Positions 35,681 through 43,782 of a stretch of 64,000 nt of DNA are shown piece by piece. Source of the stretch: Heyndrickxia oleronia. GTDB taxonomy: Bacteria; Bacillota; Bacilli; Bacillales; Bacillaceae_C. Under the pieces are notes generated by a model. It made no database searches. It worked only from the letters and a program-made list of their open reading frames with translations, and was not told the origin of the DNA. Location of the stretch: contig NZ_CP065424.1 in the NCBI RefSeq assembly GCF_017809215.1, positions 486,001-550,000 on the forward strand. Reading direction: 5' to 3'. The translations under genes and the position numbers were made by a program. The number at the start of each line of letters is the position of its first letter. Position 1 is the stretch's first letter.

Positions 35681-36565
35681 ATGGATCAACACTTACTTGT
35701 ATTTGTAACAGTGGTTGAGAAAGGGAATTTTTCACGTGCGGCTGAGGAGCTTCACATGACACAACCAGCTGTCAGCCAGTATATACAAATGTTAGAACGT
35801 ACTTATGGGACGAAACTTTTAGATCGGACGAATAAATTTGTGCGTTTAAACAAAGCAGGAGAAATTATCTATTATCATGCAAAGGAAATTCTGGGCCTTT
35901 ATTCGAAAATGCAGAACTTAGTTGATGATTTGACAAATCGAGCAAGTGGTCCCCTTTCCATTGGTGCAAGTTATACATTTGGTGAATATGTGCTGCCACA
36001 TTTTATAGCAAAATTACATGAGAAATTTCCGTTGATCAAGCCAAAAATTATTATTGGGAACACAAAAGAAATTGCAGAATTGGTGATGGGACATCAATTA
36101 GATGTAGGAATCATTGAAGGAGACTATAAAGATTCTAAATTAACAGTTGAGCCATTTGCGGAGGATATAATGTATGTCATCGCTTCAACCAAGCATCACT
36201 TAGCTCAAAAAAAAGAAGTGAGCATTTCCGATTTAGAGGAGGAAACGTGGATTGTCCGTGAATTAGGTTCAGGTACGAGAATGGCGGCAGAGAAAATTTT
36301 TCGCCACATGTCTATTGCTCCAAAGGATGTCATGGAATTTGGAAGTACGCAATTAATTAAAGAAACGGTTGAATCAGGTCTAGGGATTACACTTTTATCT
36401 CAACTAACTATTCGTAAGGAAATGTCTATGGGCCTATTAAAAATCATTCCAATCGTGGGGACTCCTTTTAAACGGAAGTTTTCCATTGTTTTACGCACAT
36501 CATTTAAAACGAAAGCGCTTGAGGTGTTTATTGATTTACTGAAGAATTATGATGCTTTAAATTGA
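35681..36565 (+). CDS. LysR-family transcriptional regulator
   Basis: A 294-residue LTTR. Winged helix-turn-helix at 1-65 (NFSRAAEELHMTQPAVSQYI), linker helix and a two-lobed effector domain (about 90-294; PLSIGASYTFGEYVLP start). Similar to YeiE/CysL-type regulators of sulfur or cysteine genes. It is divergent from the YeiH-like exporter and very likely activates it. AAGAAGGA precedes the ATG. Confidence 0.9.
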   Translation: MDQHLLVFVTVVEKGNFSRAAEELHMTQPAVSQYIQMLERTYGTKLLDRTNKFVRLNKAGEIIYYHAKEILGLYSKMQNLVDDLTNRASGPLSIGASYTFGEYVLPHFIAKLHEKFPLIKPKIIIGNTKEIAELVMGHQLDVGIIEGDYKDSKLTVEPFAEDIMYVIASTKHHLAQKKEVSISDLEEETWIVRELGSGTRMAAEKIFRHMSIAPKDVMEFGSTQLIKETVESGLGITLLSQLTIRKEMSMGLLKIIPIVGTPFKRKFSIVLRTSFKTKALEVFIDLLKNYDALN

Positions 36566-36609
36566 CTAAAACCTTACAATGAAAATAGATAAGGGATGGG
36601 GGGAATCGT

Positions 36610-37485
36610 ATGTATCAATCAAAGCATTTTACATTGGAGAAGATAAAGGAAGGAATCTATGCGGCCATTGTAACGGAATATGGAGGGGGGATTGGAAATG
36701 CAGGTATTATTGATTTAGGTGACCAAACAGTGATCTTTGACACCTTTAATACTCCTCAAGCGGCAAGAGATTTGAGAAAAGCAGCGGAAGTTCTTATAGG
36801 AAATCCAGTCTCATATGTCGTTAATAGTCACTGGCACGGCGATCATATCCGTGGAAATCAAAGCTTTGAAGATTGTAAAATTATATCCACAGTCTACACT
36901 AGAGAATTAATGGAAGAAATTCATCCACCACGCATCAAGCAGCAGCAACAAACAATTGATCAGTTAATTGAATATATCCAAACATTAGAACAAGAGCCAA
37001 GTCCACAGAAGGATGTCATTTCCCAACTAAAAGAAATAAAAGAGACTTTACCTCAATTAAAACTCGTACTACCTGATATCGTTTTTGATAAGCAATATAG
37101 TATAAAAGGAAGTAAGAGAGAAGTACAGCTAATAACATATGGTGGAGGTCACACAAAAAGTGATGCCTTTTTATATGTTCCAACGGAACAGGTCATTTTT
37201 ATGGGAGACTTATTAGTCATACAAAATCATCCAATGATAGGTGATGGAAGCCCAACAGAATGGATTGAAATATTAGAGAAAATATCGAAGCTATCCTTCC
37301 ATATCGCTGTTCCAGGACATGGACCAATAGGTTTAAAAGATGACTTAAATAAGTTAAAACAATATCTAGTCGATTTGTTTGATCTTCCAAGCGAAATTCC
37401 GAATAAATACAGTTTGTGGAATCATTCGGAGCATTTTAGTTCCAATATAGAGTTTTTAAAAACGTATAGAAGTAGTTTACTATAG
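36610..37485 (+). CDS. metallo-beta-lactamase-fold hydrolase
   Basis: A 291-residue MBL-fold protein with the di-metal motif NSHWHGDHIRG, the second-site His in GGGHTKSDA, the bridging Asp in FMGDLL and the last His in VPGHGP. No signal peptide, so cytoplasmic. An insert of about 60 mostly charged residues (about 100-165) separates the first and second metal sites. It follows the LysR gene by 44 bases. The substrate is unknown. Confidence 0.88.
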   Translation: MYQSKHFTLEKIKEGIYAAIVTEYGGGIGNAGIIDLGDQTVIFDTFNTPQAARDLRKAAEVLIGNPVSYVVNSHWHGDHIRGNQSFEDCKIISTVYTRELMEEIHPPRIKQQQQTIDQLIEYIQTLEQEPSPQKDVISQLKEIKETLPQLKLVLPDIVFDKQYSIKGSKREVQLITYGGGHTKSDAFLYVPTEQVIFMGDLLVIQNHPMIGDGSPTEWIEILEKISKLSFHIAVPGHGPIGLKDDLNKLKQYLVDLFDLPSEIPNKYSLWNHSEHFSSNIEFLKTYRSSLL

Positions 37486-37562
37486 TAATAAATAACAGAA
37501 TATTAAAATTAGTTTATCGGTGTACTTAAAAGAATCTATAGTTCAGGAGAAGGGAAAAGAAT

Positions 37563-38099
37563 GTGGAAAATTTATATTTTCGACCATTAGAAAATGAACT
37601 TGAAGAATTAATCTCATTTATGACAATGAATCAGTGGGAATATCATGGAAATACTATCAGTTCAGCGGAAAAAATAAGTGAAAGCTTTAGGAATGGTTGG
37701 TATCACGAGGACAGGGAGACTTTCTGGATTGAAATAGATGGGGAGAAAATAGGACTAGTAATAATTCATGATATTTCAGATACTATTCCTTTATTTGATC
37801 TTCGCTTAAGTGAAAAGTATAGAGGTAAAGGGATAGGAAAATACTGTGTACATTGGATAGTTAAGTACCTATTTCAATTACCTGAGAAAAAAATCAGGAT
37901 AGAGGCTTATACTCGGGCAGATAATATTCCAATGCGTAAAACACTATCTCATTGTGGATTTGTAAAGGAAGGGTATTTACGAAACTCATGGGAAAATGAC
38001 GATGGGAGTGTTTCAGATTCTTTATGCTATGCAATCATTAGAGATGATTGGGAAAATGGGACAATAACGCCAATCAAAATGGAGGAATATTCATTTTAA
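37563..38099 (+). CDS. GNAT acetyltransferase (RimL type)
   Basis: A 178-residue N-acetyltransferase. The acetyl-CoA loop is KYRGKGIGKYCVHWIVKY (residues about 85-102), followed by RIEAYTRADNIPMRKTLSHCGFVKEG. GTG start with AGGAGAAGGG upstream. Members acetylate ribosomal protein N-termini, polyamines or antibiotics; no assignment is possible. Confidence 0.87.
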   Translation: MENLYFRPLENELEELISFMTMNQWEYHGNTISSAEKISESFRNGWYHEDRETFWIEIDGEKIGLVIIHDISDTIPLFDLRLSEKYRGKGIGKYCVHWIVKYLFQLPEKKIRIEAYTRADNIPMRKTLSHCGFVKEGYLRNSWENDDGSVSDSLCYAIIRDDWENGTITPIKMEEYSF

Positions 38100-38106
38100 A
38101 AACCAA

Positions 38107-38281
38107 GGCTCTTTTCTCAAAATTTTGTGGCTCCTTAAGCTATGTTTTAACTAAAAATAGGTTCAAGCCCGTCAAGCTCATTAATTCCACTAAGAAAAGA
38201 GCTGCAAACTTCATAAGAACGTTGAGCCTTTATTAGTGTAAAAGCCGGCAGTAGGGAAGCAACAGACTTACGAAAACAGTC
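38107..38281 (-). repeat. interspersed repeat, copy C (reverse)
   Basis: The same family as copy A in opposite orientation: the reverse complement runs from GACTGTTTTCGTA through GCCGGCTTTTACACTAATAAAG and TTCTTATGAAGTTTGCAGC to GAGAAAAGAGCC. The middle block is diverged (GAGCTTGACGGGC replaces the usual GTAGTGGTC region). Confidence 0.82.
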
Positions 38282-38309
38282 AAAATGGATTAGATGAAGG
38301 GATGAAGAA

Positions 38310-38738
38310 ATGGTTCCAAGAGCAAATGCATTAGGATTATTAAGAAAAGATGATCAAATTCTTCTTGAAGAACAAAAGGGAGTCCATTCTAAAGGAATAG
38401 GCTACTTTTATCGTCCAATTGGGGGAACGATTGAGCTTGGTGAAAGATCTTATGAAACGCTTATAAGAGAATATAAGGAAGAGCTAGATGTAGAAATAGC
38501 AATAAAAAGGTACATACACTGCTTAGAAAATATTTATGAAATTAATGGACGAATCGGGCATGAAATCACGCAAATATATGAAGTTGAATTTAAGGATGAA
38601 CTACTATATAAGAAAGATACCTTTCAAGTAGTAGAAGGCTCAAGGATTACTCAGGCTAAATGGATTTCCCTTGGGGATATCGAATCACTTATTTTATATC
38701 CGAATGGATTACAAGAGCTGATTAAACAAATAATGTAA
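38310..38738 (+). CDS. NUDIX hydrolase
   Basis: A 142-residue hydrolase with Nudix box GGTIELGERSYETLIREYKE then EL (residues about 39-60). The substrate domain has the pattern of MutT-like small proteins. AAGGGATG lies 8 bases before the ATG. Monocistronic with its own terminator. Confidence 0.87.
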   Translation: MVPRANALGLLRKDDQILLEEQKGVHSKGIGYFYRPIGGTIELGERSYETLIREYKEELDVEIAIKRYIHCLENIYEINGRIGHEITQIYEVEFKDELLYKKDTFQVVEGSRITQAKWISLGDIESLILYPNGLQELIKQIM

Positions 38739-38766
38739 GGGATGGTTATTTTAAAACCATCCCTTC
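38737..38766. terminator. bidirectional terminator
   Basis: AAGGGATGGTT / AACCATCCCTT with a 7-base loop between the convergent NUDIX and LOG genes. The trailing tract is only partly T-rich. Confidence 0.8.
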
Positions 38767-38769
38767 CTT

Positions 38770-39345
38770 CTATTTATTCGTTGAATAAGTTTTTACTGCT
38801 GGCGGTTCATATGTATTAAATTGATCAAGTAAATCCTTTGAATCATTAGACACTAGCGCCATATGACGGTATTTTTCATGTAGAAACTGTTCCTTTGTCA
38901 TATGGTCAAATAATGCAAGGAGAGGATCATAATAATGATTAATATTTAAGAGACCACATGGTTTTTGATGAAGACCTAATTGAGCCCATGTAAAAATTTC
39001 AAAGAACTCCTCTAATGTTCCAGGTCCTCCTGGCAATGCAATGAATCCGTCTGCTAAATCTGCCATCTTTGCTTTTCTCTCATGCATCGTATCAACAATA
39101 AATAATTCAGTTAATTTCTTATGGGCTATTTCTCTATTTTCTAGAAAAGTTGGCATAACACCAATTACGTGACCACCCTCTTCTAGAAGTGAATCTGCTA
39201 CGGCACCCATGACTCCAACACTAGCTCCACCATAAACTAACGCAATGTTTCGCTTCGCTAGTTCTTTTCCAAGTTTTTTTGCTTCTTCTATATAGATACT
39301 AGATGCTCCGCTACTAGATCCGCAAAATACAGCTAACTTTTTCAT
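38770..39345 (-). CDS. LOG family protein (YvdD-like)
   Basis: A 191-residue Rossmann-fold protein. VFCGSSSGAS at the N-terminus and the family signature PGGPGTLEEFFE. LOG enzymes cleave nucleoside 5'-monophosphates (cytokinin-riboside type) to base and ribose phosphate. B. subtilis YvdD is the likely orthologue; the divergent MazG-like gene corresponds to the neighbouring yvdC, so this small synteny is kept. Confidence 0.9.
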   Translation of the reverse strand: MKKLAVFCGSSSGASSIYIEEAKKLGKELAKRNIALVYGGASVGVMGAVADSLLEEGGHVIGVMPTFLENREIAHKKLTELFIVDTMHERKAKMADLADGFIALPGGPGTLEEFFEIFTWAQLGLHQKPCGLLNINHYYDPLLALFDHMTKEQFLHEKYRHMALVSNDSKDLLDQFNTYEPPAVKTYSTNK

Positions 39346-39433
39346 ATGATCTCCCCCTTAAAAATATCATGAACAATTATATAAAAGTTTCAGTATTTTG
39401 TTAAACTTAAGGTATTGAAATGGAGGGAAAAAA

Positions 39434-39754
39434 ATGGATGTTACTGAATTTCAACAATGGGTGAAGGATTATTATGATAGCAGGGGATGGTCAGAATTAG
39501 ATATTTTTATTCGAATTGGCTTTTTAGCAGAAGAAACAGGTGAGGTTGCACGAGCAATTCGAGCCCTAGAGATTGGGAGAGATCGACCAGATGAGGTGGA
39601 TGGTTCTTATGAAGAGAATAAGCAAGAGTTAACGGAAGAACTAGGAGATGTTTTAGGGAATATCATCGTCATTGCGAATAAGTACGATATTCCACTAGAA
39701 GAAGTATTTCATGCTCATAAACAGAAGTTATCTGAACGTTATTCTCGTAATTAG
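39434..39754 (+). CDS. MazG-like nucleotide pyrophosphohydrolase (YvdC-like)
   Basis: A 106-residue all-helical protein with the MazG/dUTPase-superfamily metal motif EETGEVARAI and, 30 residues later, EELGDVLGNI. It would hydrolyse nucleoside triphosphates to monophosphates, a house-cleaning function. GGAGGG precedes the ATG. It is divergent from the LOG gene as in the B. subtilis yvdC/yvdD pair. Confidence 0.88.
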   Translation: MDVTEFQQWVKDYYDSRGWSELDIFIRIGFLAEETGEVARAIRALEIGRDRPDEVDGSYEENKQELTEELGDVLGNIIVIANKYDIPLEEVFHAHKQKLSERYSRN

Positions 39755-39791
39755 GAAGGAGTACAAAGTTAGTATATTAAGGGGGAGTGAC

Positions 39792-40520
39792 ATGTTAATC
39801 GGTCATATCGCAGAAATTGTTCGTTATCCTATAAAATCATTTCAGGGAGAGAATGTGGCAAAGACAAAAATCATGGAATATGGTTTGTACGGAGATCGTA
39901 GCCATGCCTTTAAAGATGAAACAAGGCGCGATAAGTACCTGACTATTACGCAATTCCCAGAAATGGCTCAATATATAGCGAGATTTATAGGGACAGAAAA
40001 GTTGGATGAGTATCCTAAAGTCGAAATTACGACGCCTACTGGAGAGATTCTTCATTGGGGAGATGAGAATCTTACTCAAGAAATACAAAACAAATCGAAA
40101 CGAGTGGTTTCTCTCGTTCAATATAGTCCGACACATGTCCCAGTGGGGGCGATTGAAGAAGAGAATATACTGTTAGTTACGGATGCATCTTTAGCTGCAT
40201 TGGAGCAATTATGGGGAGAAACAGAGGTGGATTATCGGAGGTTTCGTCCAAATTTACTCCTATCATTAAAGGAAAAAACTCCATTTATCGAAGAAAAATG
40301 GTTTGGAAAAAGAATAAAGATTGGAAGTGCAGTTGAACTTCAACTAAAAAGGCATTGTGAAAGATGCATGATTATTACAGTAAATCCTGAAAATGCGGAA
40401 AGAAATTCTTCTTTGCTGAAAACGATAGTGAAAAATCGAAATAATCACTTTGGTGTTTATGCATCTGTCATAAAAACAGGGGATTTACAGATAGGTGATG
40501 AGGTTCATCTACTTGATTAA
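39792..40520 (+). CDS. MOSC-domain protein
   Basis: A 242-residue protein: N-terminal MOSC_N beta-barrel (IVRYPIKSFQGE) and a MOSC domain with the Cys-containing tail motif KRHCERCMIITVNPE. MOSC proteins handle molybdenum-cofactor-bound sulfur or related redox chemistry. Start 39792 is set by GGGGGAG five bases upstream; the ORF otherwise runs back into the MazG gene. Two Cys residues near 196-199 could be the sulfur-carrying site. Confidence 0.87.
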   Translation: MLIGHIAEIVRYPIKSFQGENVAKTKIMEYGLYGDRSHAFKDETRRDKYLTITQFPEMAQYIARFIGTEKLDEYPKVEITTPTGEILHWGDENLTQEIQNKSKRVVSLVQYSPTHVPVGAIEEENILLVTDASLAALEQLWGETEVDYRRFRPNLLLSLKEKTPFIEEKWFGKRIKIGSAVELQLKRHCERCMIITVNPENAERNSSLLKTIVKNRNNHFGVYASVIKTGDLQIGDEVHLLD

Positions 40521-40606
40521 CACCAAATGGGATTTGAAATAAATTATTCCAATGTAAAGAAAATTGGGATATTATAGATAATAGTATAAGAAAGGTGGGA
40601 TACGTG

Positions 40607-40660
40607 ATGAAGCACTTAGAGAACAATCACCATTTATATTTAGGGGAATTAAATAGCTAA
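40607..40660 (+). CDS. leader peptide upstream of methyltransferase gene
   Basis: A 17-codon ORF (MKHLENNHHLYLGELNS) with AAAGGTGG at 40591-40598, spaced 8 bases from the ATG; a GTG just before is also possible. Its stop is one base before a hairpin that can re-pair with the next gene's start region (next entry). It may encode only a regulatory leader. The function is inferred. Confidence 0.45.
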   Translation: MKHLENNHHLYLGELNS

Positions 40661-40661
40661 T

Positions 40662-40706
40662 CGAGCATTCTAAAGAGGAATGCTCGGTATATGAGGAGGA
40701 GCATTC
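40662..40706 (+). promoter_or_regulatory. alternative-hairpin switch at the methyltransferase start
   Basis: Segment A CGAGCATTC (40662-40670) pairs perfectly with B GAATGCTCG (40678-40686). B also pairs over 8 bases with C GAGCATTC (40699-40706), which fills the space between the ribosome binding site GAGGAG and the TTG start. A-B and B-C are mutually exclusive; a ribosome stopping at the leader stop would cover A. There is no T-run, so control would be at translation. Confidence 0.5.
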
Positions 40707-41333
40707 TTGTTAAATAAACTTGGTTTCGATTTATGGGCAAACGATTATGATCAAACTGTTCAATTAAGTGAAGAAAGTAATCTGTATCCATTTGCTGGAT
40801 ACAAAACCATCTTAAATACGATATTTAATGAAGTGATGCAGTGTGGAAATCAGTCTGTCTTAGATATCGGATTTGGGACGGGAGTATTAACCAATAAATT
40901 ATATGAAAATGGACATGAAATTACCGGAATTGATTTTTCTAATAAAATGATTGAAATTGCACAATTAAAAATGCCGTCTGCTCTTTTAATAGAATTTGAT
41001 TTTACAGAAGGTCTACCCGAGCAGTTAAACGGGCAGAAATATGATTCAATCATAAGTACGTATGCGTTACACCACTTAACGGACGAGAAAAAAATAGAAT
41101 TCATTAAAAGCTTGCTGCCTTTATTAAAGAAAGAGGGGAAAATCTATATTGGAGATATTTCGTTCCAAACAAGACAATCCCTCGAACAATGTAAAAAGGA
41201 TAGCTTAGCCTATTGGGATGATGATGAATTTTATTTCGTGGCCGATGAAATGATTTCATCTTTAAAAGCGTTATGTCAGTGTGAATTTCACCCTATTTCC
41301 CATTGTGGTGGTGTATTTATTCTTTCGGTTTAG
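40707..41333 (+). CDS. class I SAM-dependent methyltransferase
   Basis: A 208-residue methyltransferase with motif I VLDIGFGTGVLTNKL (near residue 51), GIDFSNKMIE as motif II and YDSIISTYALHHL as motif IV. It starts with TTG, with GAGGAGGA six bases upstream. The start region can be sequestered by the hairpin switch at 40662-40706. No substrate can be assigned; the antibiotic-style leader raises the possibility of a ribosome- or drug-related role, but the sequence does not resemble Erm. Confidence 0.88.
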   Translation: MLNKLGFDLWANDYDQTVQLSEESNLYPFAGYKTILNTIFNEVMQCGNQSVLDIGFGTGVLTNKLYENGHEITGIDFSNKMIEIAQLKMPSALLIEFDFTEGLPEQLNGQKYDSIISTYALHHLTDEKKIEFIKSLLPLLKKEGKIYIGDISFQTRQSLEQCKKDSLAYWDDDEFYFVADEMISSLKALCQCEFHPISHCGGVFILSV

Positions 41334-41342
41334 TACAAATGT

Positions 41343-41375
41343 GAAAAAGGAGATGGATGACTCATCTCCTTTTTC
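41343..41375 (+). terminator. methyltransferase terminator
   Basis: GAAAAAGGAGATG / CATCTCCTTTTTC stem with T-run, 10 bases after the stop. Confidence 0.9.
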
Positions 41376-41400
41376 TACTTTTAGGAGAGGAAAGTGAAGA

Positions 41401-41781
41401 ATGAAATTTTATATCGCTTCAGGTTTGCAAAATAAAGAAATAGTAAGGGATGTTGCCAACCAGTTAAAAGAGAAAGGGCATATTCATACTTATGATTGGA
41501 CGAAAAATGAGCATATATCAACTATTGAAGAATTAAGAGAGATAGGCCAAAAAGAAAAAGATGCAGTTTTAGAGGCGGATACGGTCATTGTTCTTTTACC
41601 AGGAGGGAAAGGAACGCATATTGAATTGGGACTGGCGCTTGGCCAAGAAAAAAGGATCTACCTTTATTCAGCAACTTCAGATATCAATCAACCTCATGCA
41701 ACAAGCACTTTTTATCATTTACCAGAAGTAGAAAAGGTCATTGGATCAATCGAAGAGTTGGTTAATCGCGTAATTTCATAG
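41401..41781 (+). CDS. nucleoside 2-deoxyribosyltransferase-like protein
   Basis: A 126-residue protein with the nucleoside deoxyribosyltransferase fold: start MKFYIASGLQNKE, central DTVIVLLPGGKGTHIELGLALG with the catalytic-type Glu. Related proteins transfer deoxyribose or hydrolyse modified nucleotides. Close in fold to the LOG and MazG house-cleaning enzymes found a few kilobases upstream. Actual activity unknown. Confidence 0.8.
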   Translation: MKFYIASGLQNKEIVRDVANQLKEKGHIHTYDWTKNEHISTIEELREIGQKEKDAVLEADTVIVLLPGGKGTHIELGLALGQEKRIYLYSATSDINQPHATSTFYHLPEVEKVIGSIEELVNRVIS

Positions 41782-41874
41782 ATTCAAGCAGTGTTGATAA
41801 GGATCAGCAATTATAATAGAAAACTACTTACTTAATCGATTAAAGATTAAATAATAGGATAAAGGAGAGTTACG

Positions 41875-42300
41875 ATGAAACGAGTAGATGTGGCATATGT
41901 TCTTCTATATGATGAGCAGGAGAGTAAAGTATTAATGGTAAAAAATAAGGGGGAACAATCATCCTACTATACTCTTCCAGGTGGTGCAGTTGAACCTGGA
42001 GAAACTCTCGTTGAGGGGGCTATTAGAGAAGTAAAAGAGGAAACTGGTTTAGAAGTAGAAGTCAATGGAATAGTAGGAATTCATGAAGCATTCTTTAAAG
42101 CCAGGGGACATCATGCAGTCTTTTTTCATTTTAGAGGGAAATGGATTGGTGGAGAAATTGAAATTTCTTATCCTGATGAAATTGAAGAAGTGGTATGGAT
42201 GGACTTGGAACTGGCGCAAAGATACATCGGTATTCCGGAAACAAAGGATCTACTCAAAAAGAATACATCCATTTCCTACATAAATAAAGGAATTATTTAA
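41875..42300 (+). CDS. NUDIX hydrolase
   Basis: A 141-residue hydrolase with Nudix box GGAVEPGETLVEGAIREVKE followed by ETGL (about residues 37-60). AAAGGAGAG precedes the ATG. One of four NUDIX genes in this window (18561, 38310, 41875, 46584). The substrate is not predictable. Confidence 0.9.
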   Translation: MKRVDVAYVLLYDEQESKVLMVKNKGEQSSYYTLPGGAVEPGETLVEGAIREVKEETGLEVEVNGIVGIHEAFFKARGHHAVFFHFRGKWIGGEIEISYPDEIEEVVWMDLELAQRYIGIPETKDLLKKNTSISYINKGII

Positions 42301-42377
42301 CAATAAAGGTTTCAAACTTATTTGTGTCGAATAAATAATTATAACTAAGCTGTAATGATCTAAATGAGGGAGAAATT

Positions 42378-42557
42378 ATGGACTTATTACTATTCTTTTT
42401 TTTACCCTTGATTGGAATGCTATGGTTTTTGAATTTAGTTACTTTAATAAAGAAAATAAAAGAAGACAAAGCTTGTCAAAATCAGATTATCCTTGGTGCT
42501 ACACTTAGCTTTATTTTTATAGGCGTATTTATGTTTTGGATAGTTGGTCTTTATTAA
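42378..42557 (+). CDS. small membrane protein, two helices
   Basis: A 59-residue ORF with GGGAG six bases before the ATG. Hydrophobic helix 1 (about 3-22), a basic/polar loop (KKIKEDKACQNQ) and helix 2 (about 37-58). No recognised family; coding is supported by the ribosome binding site and its clean two-helix pattern. Confidence 0.65.
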   Translation: MDLLLFFFLPLIGMLWFLNLVTLIKKIKEDKACQNQIILGATLSFIFIGVFMFWIVGLY

Positions 42558-42558
42558 A

Positions 42559-42697
42559 GGTTCTTGTCTCAAACATTACTACTATATAGGTAATATTTTC
42601 AACTGATGGCTCTTTTCTCAAACATTGTTGCTATTTAAGTAATGTTTTAACAAATAACTATCGGCTAAAAGACCACTACACCTTTCATTTTACTTAT
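42559..42697 (-). repeat. interspersed repeat, copy D (reverse, truncated, with tandem-duplicated tail)
   Basis: 42608-42697 is the reverse complement of the right half of copy A (GAAAGGTGTAGTGGTC to GAGAAAAGAGCC). Directly before it, 42559-42602 is a diverged second copy of the same tail (GGTTCTTGTCTCAAACATT versus GGCTCTTTTCTCAAACATT). The left half of the element is missing. Confidence 0.8.
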
Positions 42698-42744
42698 TAA
42701 AAGGACAATCATTAACAAGGAATCATGAAGATAGAGGAGGAAGA

Positions 42745-43761
42745 ATGATGATTAGATATCCATTATTAGACAAAAATGCAACCATCGGTGTTACTGCCCC
42801 TTCTTCTGGAATCGAAGTTGAATTGCATAATATGTTCAAACAGGCCTGTACACGTATGGAGGAATATGGTTTCAATATCATTTGTGGTGATACGGTTTGG
42901 ACACAAGATAAGGCGAAATCTGCCCCTGCTAGAAAAAGAGCGAATGAATTGAATCAAATGATCGCTGATGAAAAGATTGATTTGATTATTCCTCCTTGGG
43001 GTGGAGAATTATTAATTGAGATTCTTGAAAAAATTGATTTTGATAATATGAAAGAAAAATGGATACTCGGATACTCAGATGTAAGTGTGTTGCTGTTGGC
43101 AATTACATTAAAGACAGGGATTGCAACTGCTCATGGAGTGAACCTCGTTGATTTGCGAGGAGAGTATTCCGATCCAACTACATCAATGTGGCAAACAGTT
43201 TTAGCTACTAAAGCAGGTGCCTCTGTTCTTCAATCATCATCTGAGAAATATCAGAAAGCATGGCGACATGATCAACCTTCACCATGTGTTTATCATTTAA
43301 CAGAACAAACTGAATGGAAAACACTCCATAGGGAAAGTGTTCATATTCAAGGAAGATTACTTGGTGGATGTATCGATGTGATTAGGCACTTAATTGGTAC
43401 ACCATTTGGGGATGTCCAGAACTTTAGGAAGAACTATATAAATGAAGAGCCGATTCTATGGTATTTGGAAAATTGCGAGTTAAATACAGCTGATTTACGC
43501 AGATCCTTAGTTCAGATGAAATTAGCCGGTTGGTTTGATCAAGCTTCGGGGATTATGTTTGGCCGTAGCCCAGCGAATCAACCAGTTGATAATTATACAG
43601 CGATAGATGTATATAAGGAACTTGAAAATGAGCTACAAATTCCAATTATTTATGATATCGACTGTGGTCATGTTCCACCGCAAATCACACTCATTAATGG
43701 TGCATTTGCTGAGGTTAAAGTAGCAGATGGTAAAGGAACAATTAGGCAATATTTTAAATAA
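42745..43761 (+). CDS. S66 peptidase, LD-carboxypeptidase/MccF-like
   Basis: A 338-residue S66-family serine peptidase. The nucleophile Ser is in ILGYSDVSVLL; the catalytic Glu is in the LENCELN region and the His in DCGHVPPQITL. Family members trim the L,D-bond of murein tetrapeptides or inactivate microcin C-like peptide-nucleotides (MccF). No signal peptide, so cytoplasmic. GAGGAGGA precedes tandem ATGs. It is followed within 22 bases by a frameshifted gene. Confidence 0.88.
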   Translation: MMIRYPLLDKNATIGVTAPSSGIEVELHNMFKQACTRMEEYGFNIICGDTVWTQDKAKSAPARKRANELNQMIADEKIDLIIPPWGGELLIEILEKIDFDNMKEKWILGYSDVSVLLLAITLKTGIATAHGVNLVDLRGEYSDPTTSMWQTVLATKAGASVLQSSSEKYQKAWRHDQPSPCVYHLTEQTEWKTLHRESVHIQGRLLGGCIDVIRHLIGTPFGDVQNFRKNYINEEPILWYLENCELNTADLRRSLVQMKLAGWFDQASGIMFGRSPANQPVDNYTAIDVYKELENELQIPIIYDIDCGHVPPQITLINGAFAEVKVADGKGTIRQYFK

Positions 43762-43782
43762 GGCTCTAAAGGCGGGAGTGTT

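Noticed and set aside
41343..41400. A third A-B-C translation switch before the deoxyribosyltransferase-like gene
   Set aside because: The A-B hairpin has a T-run and is a terminator; B-C pairing is only about five bases and no leader ORF is present.
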